From positions 1 through 64,000 of the forward strand of contig JBFIHA010000011.1 of assembly GCA_041602035.1 (NCBI GenBank): DNA of 64,000 nt, written 5' to 3'. The stretch comes from JAOTVV01 sp041602035. Lineage in GTDB: Bacteria; Gemmatimonadota; Gemmatimonadetes; Gemmatimonadales; GWC2-71-9. Shown here in pieces: positions 36,743 to 45,016 of this stretch (the first letter of the stretch is position 1; every line of letters starts with the position of its first letter). Both the position numbers and the translations under genes were made by a program. The notes beneath the pieces were generated by a model that was not told the DNA's origin, did no database searches, and saw nothing but the letters and a program-made list of their open reading frames with translations.

Positions 36743-38398
36743 TCAGTTGACGTAGCGATCCCGAGGGAGGCGGCGGTCGATCGGGACGCCCCACGCGGGG
36801 AGCGTCGCCGTCAAGTTGTCTCCGCGGATGGACACGTTCTCGAATCGATGGTGCACACCCGCCTTCGGGACCGTGCAACTGATCCAGATCGCGGGGGCGT
36901 CGGCGTTGATCAGGGAGACCGCATCCGTCCAACGACGCCGAGCTGCCTCGATGTCCCGGGCGGCGAGCGCCGCGCGAACGGCGCGATCCACCTCAGGGTT
37001 GACATACGAGCCGAAGTTGAAGCCGCCGATCGCGTCGCTGGTCCACACCTCGCTGATCGAGGCGGGGCTCGGATCGCCGCCGTACGATCCGTAGAACATG
37101 TCGAACCGACCCGACTCCGCGCGCTGCAGAAATGTGTTGAAGTCCAGTTCGGTGATGCGCATCTCCACGCCCAGGCTCTTGAGCTGCTCCTGGATGATCT
37201 GCGCGAACCGGCGGCGGGCCACGCTGGTCTCGGGAACGATGATGGAGAAGCTGAGCCGCTGACCGTTCCGGTCCAGCACGCCGTCTCCGTCGGAATCACG
37301 CCACCCCAGGGCGGTGAGCTCGCGTCGGGCCCGTGCCGCGTCGTACATGAGGCGGGTATAGTCGAGGCCGTAGATCCACAGCGCTGGGCTCACCGGCCCG
37401 TCCGCCACGATGCCGTCCGGACCGTCCACCGCGCGGACGGCAGCCGCGCGATCAACGCCCGCGGTCAGGGCCCGACGCAGCTCCCGATCGGCAAACAGGG
37501 GGTGGGGTCGAGCCGGGTCGTTCGGGTCTCGGAGGTTGAAGAGCAAATAGCTGTAGAACGTAGATGGCTCGTACGCGATGGCCCGCACGTCGTCCGACGT
37601 CTCCGCGCGTTGCACGGCCTCCGGCGGGAGGTAGTTGAGGACGTCCACGCTTCCTGAGAGGAGCTGGGTAATCGCCGCCGACATGTCGCCACCGGTCGTG
37701 CGCCAGATCACGCGCCTGAGCCCCGGTCGTGGAAGGAAGGAGGCGGTGTCGGCCACCAACTCTACCGATTCGCCGGCGCGCCATTGGACGAAGCGATAGG
37801 GGCCGGCGCCAACCGGATTGCGGCCGAATGGGTGCGCGACGAGCTCTGCGCGCGGCACGGTGTCGAGCACGTGCTTCGGCAGAATCCACATGTGGTAGAC
37901 CGCGTCGAACAGCTGCTCCAGATACGGTCTCGGGAAGTGGAACGCGACGGTGTGGGGGCCGCGCGCGTTCACCCCGGCGATCTGGAGCACACGCGGTCTG
38001 GCGGGAGATCCGACCAGCGAGTCGCGGTAGACCTCGTACGTGAAGACCACATCGTCGGCCGTGACGGGCACGCCGTCATGCCAACGCGCATCGGGATTCA
38101 GCGAGAAAACGAGTGTCAGGGAATCCTCGCGGATCCAGGAGCTGGCGAGCCGTGGCTCGAAGCCCGAGGTGTCGACAGTGTTCAAGTCCGGGCCGAGGGC
38201 AGCCAGCTTGGTGAAGACGAGGTCGATGATCGAGCGGGCGATGTCGCCTTGTGCGCTTGGGGGAAACAGCACGTCGGCTTCGGCCGGAGTCGCGATGACG
38301 GCCGTGCCGCACCACCCATCGGGACACGACTCACCCTGGTCGGAGACGCACGCGGCGACGACGAGTCCCGCTAGCAGGGTGGTGAGGATGCGGAGCAT
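36743..38398 (-). CDS. Family 5 extracellular solute-binding protein (peptide)
   Basis: A 551-residue lipoprotein with lipobox VVAAC, the receptor for the peptide importer encoded downstream. SBP_bac_5 features include RWHDGVPVTADDVVFTYE, FGRNPVGAGPYRFVQW and FNLRDPNDPARPHPLFADRELRRAL. ATG 38398 is preceded by GGAGG at six bases and is better than ATG 38422. The gene order SBP-B-C-D-F is the standard one. Ligand specificity (di- or oligopeptides, possibly nickel) is not determinable by eye. Confidence 0.9.
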   Translation of the reverse strand: MLRILTTLLAGLVVAACVSDQGESCPDGWCGTAVIATPAEADVLFPPSAQGDIARSIIDLVFTKLAALGPDLNTVDTSGFEPRLASSWIREDSLTLVFSLNPDARWHDGVPVTADDVVFTYEVYRDSLVGSPARPRVLQIAGVNARGPHTVAFHFPRPYLEQLFDAVYHMWILPKHVLDTVPRAELVAHPFGRNPVGAGPYRFVQWRAGESVELVADTASFLPRPGLRRVIWRTTGGDMSAAITQLLSGSVDVLNYLPPEAVQRAETSDDVRAIAYEPSTFYSYLLFNLRDPNDPARPHPLFADRELRRALTAGVDRAAAVRAVDGPDGIVADGPVSPALWIYGLDYTRLMYDAARARRELTALGWRDSDGDGVLDRNGQRLSFSIIVPETSVARRRFAQIIQEQLKSLGVEMRITELDFNTFLQRAESGRFDMFYGSYGGDPSPASISEVWTSDAIGGFNFGSYVNPEVDRAVRAALAARDIEAARRRWTDAVSLINADAPAIWISCTVPKAGVHHRFENVSIRGDNLTATLPAWGVPIDRRLPRDRYVN

Positions 38399-38438
38399 CG
38401 GTGGCCTCCGTGGTCGGTTCATGTCGTCGAGCGCCGTC

Positions 38439-39281
38439 TCACCGCCGCCACGTCCACGCAGGGTCGGCGAAATGGGCTCGGTCGTCGGGCTCCGGACTGA
38501 TTGGGCCGGAACTCCAGGCTCCGCCCCACGCGGTGCGCGCTGCCGTCGCGATTGCGCTGGCGACTTCATCGAACGATACGGTCCGCCCCAGCACCTTGCG
38601 GAGGGCGGTAGCGCCGGACGGCCCGGTAGCCCGGTGGGTGACTCGTGTCACGAGATCCTGACCATCGTCGAGCAGGAGCGATCCGTGCTGCAACATCCCG
38701 CCGCGCTCGCGGACTTGGGCACTGCCTACGAGCTTCCGTCCGCCGACCACGATCTCGCCCCCGACGGGTGCGGCAAAACAGGGTCCCGCTGCGGGTCGCA
38801 GGGGTGTGGCCGGTGGGCGGGCGAGCGTCGCCGGTACCCCGATCCGCCTCAACGCGTGTTCCAGCATCTCATGAATCGAAATGTATGCGTTCCTGAGGGA
38901 CCCGAACACATGTTGGGGCGCCGCGACCGCGTACGTCACCTCGTGCTCGTGCCACACCGCGCGGCCGCCGGTGGGACGTCGGACCGTGTCCAGGCCCAGG
39001 CGGGCGATCGCGTGGCGGTCGTATCGCTGGCAGGCGGGCTCGTTGCGGCCGAAGGACAGGCAGGGAGGATTCCAGCGGTAGAGTCGGAGCGTCGCCATGC
39101 CGTCTTGCGCGAGGCGGAGGAGTGCCCAATCGATCGCCATGTTCGCGGCGCCGGACCGGCCAACGGGGTCGATCGCCAGGCGCCAGGGCACCGTGGCTCG
39201 GTCGGTGCGGCGATCCGGTGCGTCGTGCAGGGCGGGTCCGCTGCCGTGCGCGCTTCCACCAGTGGTTCCGCGACGCGTCAC
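38439..39281 (-). CDS. LipM/LplA-family octanoyl or lipoyl transferase
   Basis: A 280-residue biotin/lipoate ligase-fold protein. Motifs are NMAIDWALL, RRPTGGRAVWHEHEVTYAV, a PCFAAP cysteine (Cys168), GGRKLVGSAQ (Lys183) and LQHGSLLL. The cysteine ahead of GRKLVGSAQ is where LipM-type octanoyltransferases carry their acyl-thioester residue, so LipM-like transfer to GcvH is favoured over ATP-dependent LplA ligation. GTG 39281 overlaps the gcvP stop (GTGA), but the fold proper starts at VPWRLAID, so GTG 39191 is an alternative. Linkage to gcvP and gcvH supports a role in modifying GcvH. Confidence 0.75.
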   Translation of the reverse strand: MTRRGTTGGSAHGSGPALHDAPDRRTDRATVPWRLAIDPVGRSGAANMAIDWALLRLAQDGMATLRLYRWNPPCLSFGRNEPACQRYDRHAIARLGLDTVRRPTGGRAVWHEHEVTYAVAAPQHVFGSLRNAYISIHEMLEHALRRIGVPATLARPPATPLRPAAGPCFAAPVGGEIVVGGRKLVGSAQVRERGGMLQHGSLLLDDGQDLVTRVTHRATGPSGATALRKVLGRTVSFDEVASAIATAARTAWGGAWSSGPISPEPDDRAHFADPAWTWRR

Positions 39282-42178
39282 GCCGCTCCGGCCGGTTCGT
39301 ACGCCTCCAGCGGCAGGCACGTGCACACCAGATGCCGGTCGCCATAGGCCGCGTCGGCACGGCCCACCGGGGGCCAGACCTTGTGCGCCCGCGTTTCGGG
39401 CGAAGGGAAGGCGGCGCGCTCACGGGAGTACGGCCGATCCCAATCGTCCACCAGCAGATCGGCCAGCGTGTGCGGGGCGTTCCTCAGGAGGTTGTTCTCG
39501 GGGTCGGCCCGACCCTCTTCGATCTCTCTGATCTCCTCACGAATCGCGATCATCGCCCGGCAGAAGCGGTCCAGCTCTTCCTTCGACTCGCTTTCCGTGG
39601 GCTCGACCATCAACGTCCCGGCCACCGGAAAGGACACGGTAGGGGCGTGGAATCCATAATCCATGAGTCGGGTCGCGATATCGGTCACATCCACGCCCGC
39701 GGACTGCTTGACCGGGCGGGTATCCAGGATGCACTCGTGCGCGATGAGCCCGCCACGACCGGCGTACAGCAGGTCGAAGTGGCCACGCAAGCAATGCGCG
39801 ATGTAGTTGGCGTTGAGGATCGCCACCTGCGTGGATTCAACGAGGCCGTGACGGCCCATCATGCGGATGTACGCCCAGGAGATCGGCAGGATGGAGGGGC
39901 TCCCCCACGGGGCGGCTGACACCGTCCCACAGGGTTGGGCGATCCCGAGCGGGACAACCGGGTGGTCCGGCAGGAACGGCATCAAGTGCTCGGCCACCCC
40001 GATGGGTCCCATGCCCGGTCCGCCACCGCCGTGCGGGATGGCGAAGGTCTTGTGGAGGTTGAGGTGACAGACGTCCGCACCGATGTCGCCCGGTCGGGCG
40101 ATGCCGACCATGGCATTGAGATTCGCGCCGTCGAGGTAGACCTGGCCCCCGTTCGCATGAATCACTCCACACATCTCGCGGATCGTGGCTTCGAACACTC
40201 CGTGGGTCGAGGGATACGTGATCATGAACGCGGCCAGGTCAGTCCGATACTGGTCGGCCTTGGCCCGCAGATCGTCCATGTCGACGTTGCCGTTCTCGTC
40301 GGTCTTGACCACGACCACCCGGAGGCCCGCCATCACGGCGCTAGCCGGATTGGTGCCGTGGGCCGATTGTGGGATCAGGCACACGGTGCGGTGGCCCTCA
40401 CCGTTGGCACGGAGGTAGGCGCGAATCACCAGGAGACCTGCGAACTCGCCCTGCGACCCGGCATTGGGTTGGAGCGAGATACCAGGAAACCCCGTGATCT
40501 CGGACAGGTAGGACGACAGCTCCTGGAACAACTGGGCATAGCCCGCTGCCTGTTCGCGGGGCGCGAACGGATGCAGCGCCCCGAATTCGGGCCATGAGAC
40601 CGGGAGCATCTCCGCAGCCGCATTGAGTTTCATCGTGCACGAGCCGAGCGGAATCATGGCCGACGTGAGCGAGAGATCACGATCCTCGAGGCGTTTCAGG
40701 TAGCGGACCATCTCCGTTTCAGAGTGATACCGATTGAAGCACTCGTGCGTCAGGTACAGGGAGGTCCGTGCCAGGGGTGTGGGGATGACCGGTCGGACGC
40801 GCTCGACGAGGGCCGGCACGTCGAGGTCGGGTGCGCCGTCGAATGCGAAAATCGAGATCAGGTCGGCGAGATCGCGCTCCGACGTCGTTTCGTCGAGCGT
40901 CACCCCGATGCGGGTCGGCGTGATCGGCCGTAGGTTGACGCGGTGGGCACGGGCGCGCTCGTGGACCTGGGTTGCCCGCTCCGCCTCGAGGTCGACAGCG
41001 AGCGTATCGAAGAACGGCTCGTGGGCGATGCGGCAGCCGAATTGGCGCACGGCGTCCGCCAAGGCCGTGGTGAGCGTGCGGACCCGCTCCGCGATCCGGC
41101 GAATGCCGCTCGGACCGTGATACGCAGCGTACATGCCGGCCATCACGGCGAGCAACACCTGGGCGGTGCACACGTTGCTCGTCGCCTTTTCGCGACGGAT
41201 ATGCTGCTCGCGCGTCTGGAGGGCCATGCGCAGGGTGGACCGTCCTTCCGGATCGCGCGTGACGCCAATGATCCGTCCTGGCACGTGGCGCTTGTATTCC
41301 TCCTTTGTGGCGAAGAACGCGGCATGCGGGCCCCCGTATCCCAGCGGCACGCCAAAGCGCTGCGTGTTCCCGACTGCCACGTCGGCGCCCCATTCCCCTG
41401 GCGGCACCAAGAGCGCCAGGCTCAATAGATCGGTCGCGGCCGTGATGATGGCGCCGGCGGTGTGCGCGCGCTCGCACAGGCGACGGAAGTCATCGATCCG
41501 CCCCTCGCTGGCGGGGTACTGCACCAGTGCTCCGGCCACATGGGCCGTGAACTCGAAGTTCTGAGGATCTTCGACCTCGACCGTGATGCCTCTTGCCTCG
41601 GCGCGAGTCCGCACGACGGCGATCGTTTGCGGATGGCAGCCGGTATCCACGAGGTACACGGGGTGATTGGCGTCTTTGGCCTTGGCAACCGCCATCGTGA
41701 ACGTCATGGCCTCGGCAGCGGCTGTCGCCTCGTCGAGCAGTGAGGCGTTTGCGACGGGCAGGGCCGTGAGGTCGGCCACCATGGTTTGGAACCCGAGTAA
41801 CGCCTCGAGCCGTCCCTGGGAAATCTCGGCTTGGTACGGCGTGTACGCCGTGTACCAGCCGGGGTTCTCCAAGATGTTGCGCTGGATCACCGGCGGAACG
41901 ATGCAGTTCGCGTACCCCATGCCGATGTATGACCGGAACACCTGGTTCTTGGCGGCGATCGTCCGGAGTGTGTGCAGCGCCTCGTACTCCGACAGTGCGG
42001 TGGGCAGGTCGAGTGCGCGCTCGAGCCGGATCTCCCGCGGGACGGCGGCGTCGACGAGCCCCGTGAGTGAATCGTGACCGAGGCTGACGAGCATGTCCGC
42101 GATGTCGCTCGGCCGTGGACCGATGTGCCGCCGCACGAAGGGATCACCGTGGTGTGGCACCGGAGCGTGGTGGGTCAT
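39278..42178 (-). CDS. gcvP: Glycine dehydrogenase (aminomethyl-transferring), P-protein
   Basis: A 966-residue full-length (fused two-half) P-protein that decarboxylates glycine and loads the aminomethyl group on GcvH lipoate. The N-terminal FVRRHIGPRPSDIADML, SYIGMGYANCIVP and the C-terminal PLP lysine segment NLHKTFAIPHGGGGPGMGPIGV (about residue 710) are all intact. It lies 93 bases after gcvH; the gap holds a hairpin but no clear terminator. No gcvT is present in the window. Confidence 0.96.
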   Translation of the reverse strand: MTHHAPVPHHGDPFVRRHIGPRPSDIADMLVSLGHDSLTGLVDAAVPREIRLERALDLPTALSEYEALHTLRTIAAKNQVFRSYIGMGYANCIVPPVIQRNILENPGWYTAYTPYQAEISQGRLEALLGFQTMVADLTALPVANASLLDEATAAAEAMTFTMAVAKAKDANHPVYLVDTGCHPQTIAVVRTRAEARGITVEVEDPQNFEFTAHVAGALVQYPASEGRIDDFRRLCERAHTAGAIITAATDLLSLALLVPPGEWGADVAVGNTQRFGVPLGYGGPHAAFFATKEEYKRHVPGRIIGVTRDPEGRSTLRMALQTREQHIRREKATSNVCTAQVLLAVMAGMYAAYHGPSGIRRIAERVRTLTTALADAVRQFGCRIAHEPFFDTLAVDLEAERATQVHERARAHRVNLRPITPTRIGVTLDETTSERDLADLISIFAFDGAPDLDVPALVERVRPVIPTPLARTSLYLTHECFNRYHSETEMVRYLKRLEDRDLSLTSAMIPLGSCTMKLNAAAEMLPVSWPEFGALHPFAPREQAAGYAQLFQELSSYLSEITGFPGISLQPNAGSQGEFAGLLVIRAYLRANGEGHRTVCLIPQSAHGTNPASAVMAGLRVVVVKTDENGNVDMDDLRAKADQYRTDLAAFMITYPSTHGVFEATIREMCGVIHANGGQVYLDGANLNAMVGIARPGDIGADVCHLNLHKTFAIPHGGGGPGMGPIGVAEHLMPFLPDHPVVPLGIAQPCGTVSAAPWGSPSILPISWAYIRMMGRHGLVESTQVAILNANYIAHCLRGHFDLLYAGRGGLIAHECILDTRPVKQSAGVDVTDIATRLMDYGFHAPTVSFPVAGTLMVEPTESESKEELDRFCRAMIAIREEIREIEEGRADPENNLLRNAPHTLADLLVDDWDRPYSRERAAFPSPETRAHKVWPPVGRADAAYGDRHLVCTCLPLEAYEPAGAA

Positions 42179-42202
42179 GATGTCGTGCCTCTATGCGTGC
42201 AA

Positions 42203-42226
42203 ACGCCCCGGGGGGTCCCAGGGCGT
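42203..42226 (-). repeat. Hairpin between gcvH and gcvP
   Basis: ACGCCC (42203-42208) pairs with GGGCGT (42221-42226), with additional GGG/CCC pairing inside. It lies in the leader of gcvP. It may stabilise or attenuate the message; nothing resembling a glycine riboswitch is seen. Confidence 0.35.
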
Positions 42227-42271
42227 CTCACGGCAGATCGGTTGCGTTGTCCCCCGAGACCGAAAGCCTGC

Positions 42272-42661
42272 TCACTCCCCGATGTGCTGGGCGTAGTCAG
42301 CCGCAGTGAGCAGTTGATGCAGGTCCGCCGGGCTGCGGATCTCGAGTTTGAGCATCCATCCGTCGCCGTACGGATCGCGGTTGATCAGAGCTGGATCGGC
42401 CTCGAGGGCCGTGTTGATCTCGACGACTTCCCCGGTCACGGGACAGTAGAGCTGCGAGACCGCTTTCACGGCTTCGATGGTGCCGAACTCGTCCATCTGA
42501 TTGAACTTGGCACCGACTTCGGGCAGATCGACGTACACCACGTCGCCCAGCTCGCCTTGCGCGTAGTCGGTGATGCCAACCACGACGATGCCGGCATCCT
42601 CCGTCGGCCGCACATATTCGTGCTCTTCCGTGTAGTGGAGACTGTCAGGGATCTGGGACAT
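42272..42661 (-). CDS. gcvH: Glycine cleavage system H protein
   Basis: A 129-residue lipoyl carrier that shuttles the aminomethyl group between P-, T- and L-proteins. The lipoylated lysine is Lys66 in GTIEAVKAVSQLY; the VGITDYAQGELGDVVYVDLP block is typical. It lies upstream of gcvP, with the LipM-like gene after gcvP, and has its own promoter-like sequence. Confidence 0.95.
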   Translation of the reverse strand: MSQIPDSLHYTEEHEYVRPTEDAGIVVVGITDYAQGELGDVVYVDLPEVGAKFNQMDEFGTIEAVKAVSQLYCPVTGEVVEINTALEADPALINRDPYGDGWMLKLEIRSPADLHQLLTAADYAQHIGE

Positions 42662-42696
42662 GGTGGATCCGTAGTTAGGCGTTCAACGGCGACGGT

Positions 42697-42725
42697 AGGT
42701 TATGCGCCCTCCGTCGACCTGTCAA
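42697..42725 (-). promoter_or_regulatory. Candidate promoter of gcvH
   Basis: On the minus strand a perfect TTGACA (42725-42720) and TAACCT (42702-42697) are 17 bases apart, in the gap between the CoaE-PIG-L gene and gcvH, about 36 bases before the ATG. Confidence 0.5.
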
Positions 42726-42731
42726 CCGGGC

Positions 42732-43931
42732 TCATCGCAGGTGGAAGAGACCTGTCGCTGGGTGCTCGCCCGCCACGGCCGCGCGGTACCACTCGCGCCC
42801 GGGCATATCGGTGGTTGCCCCACTGGATCTCGGTTCCAGCCCGCACGGTGTGACCGTGGTCACGTGGCGCGACCGATCAGGCGGAAGCCACGGCCGGACA
42901 TCGACGCCGAACACAGAGGACTCGCCGCCCGACGGGTCGGGATCCGGAGGTGCTGCGACGTAGACCAGCTGCGGGGGTACCGGGACGCGGAGGAGGGCGT
43001 GCCGAGTCCACACGTGGACGGCGCAATGATCGGCGTCGCGGTTCAATCCGTCGGGTCCGAACGTGACCACCGTCGAAGGCTGGATCTCGGTGATCGCTCT
43101 CGTCACACGGTCGATGGCATTTGCGTCCTCCGGATCGAGGCCACCCGACGCCCGCCCGAGGGTCACGATCTCACCTGGGATCCCGAGAGATGGAGTGCTC
43201 GTGGCGCTCACCACGCACATCTCGACGCCGGCGTCGGCGTACCGTTCCATCGTGCCGCGCATTGTGGCGAGCACGTCGTCGCCGTGGGCGACAACCACTA
43301 CGAGCGGTCCTCGGCCGGCATCGCTGGCGCGTGCCGCCCGGTAGCGCACCTCGCGCCATGCCTTGTGGGCCGATCGCTCCAGGGCCGGAAGGCTCCCCGC
43401 ATTGTCGACGACGATGTGGCTCTTCTCGCGCTTGGTCGCCGAAGGCTGTTGCGTCGCCATGAGTCGGTCCGCGTCGTCCGGGCCGAGTCCACGGTGCTCC
43501 AGGAGGCGCCGCCGCCTGGTCTCGGTCGGTGCATCCACCAGCACGATGAGATCGAACTGTTCCGGGTCCAGGACCTCGAACAGCAGCGGGATGTCGTTGA
43601 CGAGGATCGCATCACCGCGTGCGGCCGCATCCGCCGCGAGCCGCGCGCGTCGTTTCCCCACCGCAGGATGGACGATGCCGTTGAGCCGAGACCGTGCGGC
43701 GTCGTCGTACAGGATACGACGGCGAAGCCACGTGCGGTCGAGGGTGTCATCCGGCTGCAGCACGTCGGTCCCGAACGCGTCGATGATGGCGGCGTAGGTG
43801 GGTGTCCCGGGCGTCTGGACGTCTCGCACCAGCTGGTCGGCATCCAGTACCGTGGCGCCCCACGACGCGAAATGCGAGGCGACGGTCGACTTGCCGCTCG
43901 CCACGTTTCCCGTGAGACCCACATTGAGCAT
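42732..43931 (-). CDS. coaE: Fusion of dephospho-CoA kinase and a PIG-L-type deacetylase domain
   Basis: A 399-residue two-domain protein; CoaE alone is about 200 residues. Residues 1-200 are a normal dephospho-CoA kinase (last step of CoA synthesis): P-loop GNVASGKST, the VLDADQLVRD lid segment and LDRTWLRRRILYDD. Residues 205-399 resemble the PIG-L/LmbE zinc deacetylase fold: AHGDDV at 215-220 in place of the usual AHPDDE, and DADH at 299-302 in place of HPDH. The presumed zinc ligands and one catalytic Asp remain; the Glu and one His are changed. Substrate of the second domain is unknown. It follows tdk on the same strand after 29 bases. Confidence 0.82.
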   Translation of the reverse strand: MLNVGLTGNVASGKSTVASHFASWGATVLDADQLVRDVQTPGTPTYAAIIDAFGTDVLQPDDTLDRTWLRRRILYDDAARSRLNGIVHPAVGKRRARLAADAAARGDAILVNDIPLLFEVLDPEQFDLIVLVDAPTETRRRRLLEHRGLGPDDADRLMATQQPSATKREKSHIVVDNAGSLPALERSAHKAWREVRYRAARASDAGRGPLVVVVAHGDDVLATMRGTMERYADAGVEMCVVSATSTPSLGIPGEIVTLGRASGGLDPEDANAIDRVTRAITEIQPSTVVTFGPDGLNRDADHCAVHVWTRHALLRVPVPPQLVYVAAPPDPDPSGGESSVFGVDVRPWLPPDRSRHVTTVTPCGLEPRSSGATTDMPGREWYRAAVAGEHPATGLFHLR

Positions 43932-43960
43932 CGGTCAGTCGATGCGGCGGTTGGAGACGA

Positions 43961-44563
43961 TCACAAGAGTCGAGTTTGGTCCTCGTCCTTATACGGGACC
44001 TCGTGACAGTGTCGGCACCGCGCCTCGTAGCTCTCGCTGCCGCCGACCATGATCGTCGGGGAATCATAGCGCGCCGGCCGCCCATCGATGAGCCGCTGAT
44101 TGCGGCAGGCGGGGTCACCGCAGGACACGCAGATGGCGTGCAGCTTGTCGACGACTTCGGCCACCGCCAACAGGTACGGCATCGGGCCGAACGGCTCCCC
44201 CCGGAAGTCGGTGTCGGTTCCCGCCACGATCACGCGGAGGCCGCCAGCGGCGAGCGTGGTGCACACGTCGACCACGCCGGCGTCGAGAAACTGTGCCTCG
44301 TCGATCGCCACGACTCCGGTGTCCTGCCGAATCTCGCGCATGATCTCGGCCGACGAATCGGCGGGTTGGGCTTCGACGCACAGCCCGTCGTGGGTCGTGA
44401 CCTGGTAGACCCCGTAGCGGTCATCCAGATGGGATTTGAAGACCTGGACTCGGTGCTTGGCGATGATGGCGCGTCGAACTCGGCGGATGAGCTCCTCGCT
44501 CTTGCCCGCAAACATCACGCCGGCAATGACCTCGATCCATCCTGGACGTGTGCTGTGCACCAT
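43961..44563 (-). CDS. tdk: Thymidine kinase (type II)
   Basis: A 200-residue enzyme for thymidine salvage. It has the P-loop GVMFAGKSEEL (residues 15-25), the Walker B-like VVAIDEAQFLD, the lasso zinc site with CVSCGDPAC and a final CRHCH, and the substrate-loop YDSPTIMVGG. ATG 44563 has GGAGGG upstream; the longer open frame lacks conserved residues. It diverges from the HU gene. Confidence 0.93.
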   Translation of the reverse strand: MVHSTRPGWIEVIAGVMFAGKSEELIRRVRRAIIAKHRVQVFKSHLDDRYGVYQVTTHDGLCVEAQPADSSAEIMREIRQDTGVVAIDEAQFLDAGVVDVCTTLAAGGLRVIVAGTDTDFRGEPFGPMPYLLAVAEVVDKLHAICVSCGDPACRNQRLIDGRPARYDSPTIMVGGSESYEARCRHCHEVPYKDEDQTRLL

Positions 44564-44613
44564 GCGAGAACCCTCCAACCCTGTGGAGGAGGCTATCGCG
44601 CCCGCCGAGTCGG

Positions 44614-44627
44614 GGCAAGCGCTTGCC
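44614..44627. promoter_or_regulatory. Perfect 14-base palindrome between tdk and the HU gene
   Basis: GGCAAGCGCTTGCC is fully self-complementary and sits in the divergent intergenic region. Its right half overlaps a TTGCCA that could act as -35 for the HU gene (with TACTTT 19 bases downstream). Candidate operator; the binding protein is unknown. Confidence 0.4.
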
Positions 44628-44727
44628 AAACCCGACCCCTCCCTCCTTACTTTGATGCCAGCACGGCGCCGGAGGGCGACCGTAACCCGACCGGAAGGTC
44701 AATTCCTATCTCACAAGGGGGTACGGG

Positions 44728-45009
44728 GTGAACAAGACGGAGCTAACCGAGGCACTGGCATCGCAGGCCGGCCTGTCCAAGGCCGATGCGGGTCGCGCCA
44801 TCGAGGCGATCTTCGGCGACGCCGGGCTCATCGCGGGCGCGCTGAAGAAGGGCAGCAAGGTGCAGATCACGGGATTCGGGACGTTCGTGGCCCGCAAACG
44901 CAAGGCCCGAACCGGGCGTGATCCGCGCACCGGCGCGACCATTCAGATCCAGGCCGCGACCCTTCCGGCCTTCAAGGCCGGTCAGGCGTTGAAAGACGCG
45001 CTGAACTAG
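44728..45009 (+). CDS. hup: DNA-binding protein HU
   Basis: A 93-residue histone-like protein, normal HU length. It begins NKTELTEALASQAGLSKADA and has the signature GFGTFVARKRKARTGRDPRTG of the DNA-embracing beta arms. It starts at a GTG preceded by AAGGGGG, a good ribosome-binding site. It compacts and bends chromosomal DNA. It converges with the helicase-like gene with seven bases between stops. Confidence 0.95.
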   Translation: MNKTELTEALASQAGLSKADAGRAIEAIFGDAGLIAGALKKGSKVQITGFGTFVARKRKARTGRDPRTGATIQIQAATLPAFKAGQALKDALN

Positions 45010-45016
45010 GCGAGCG

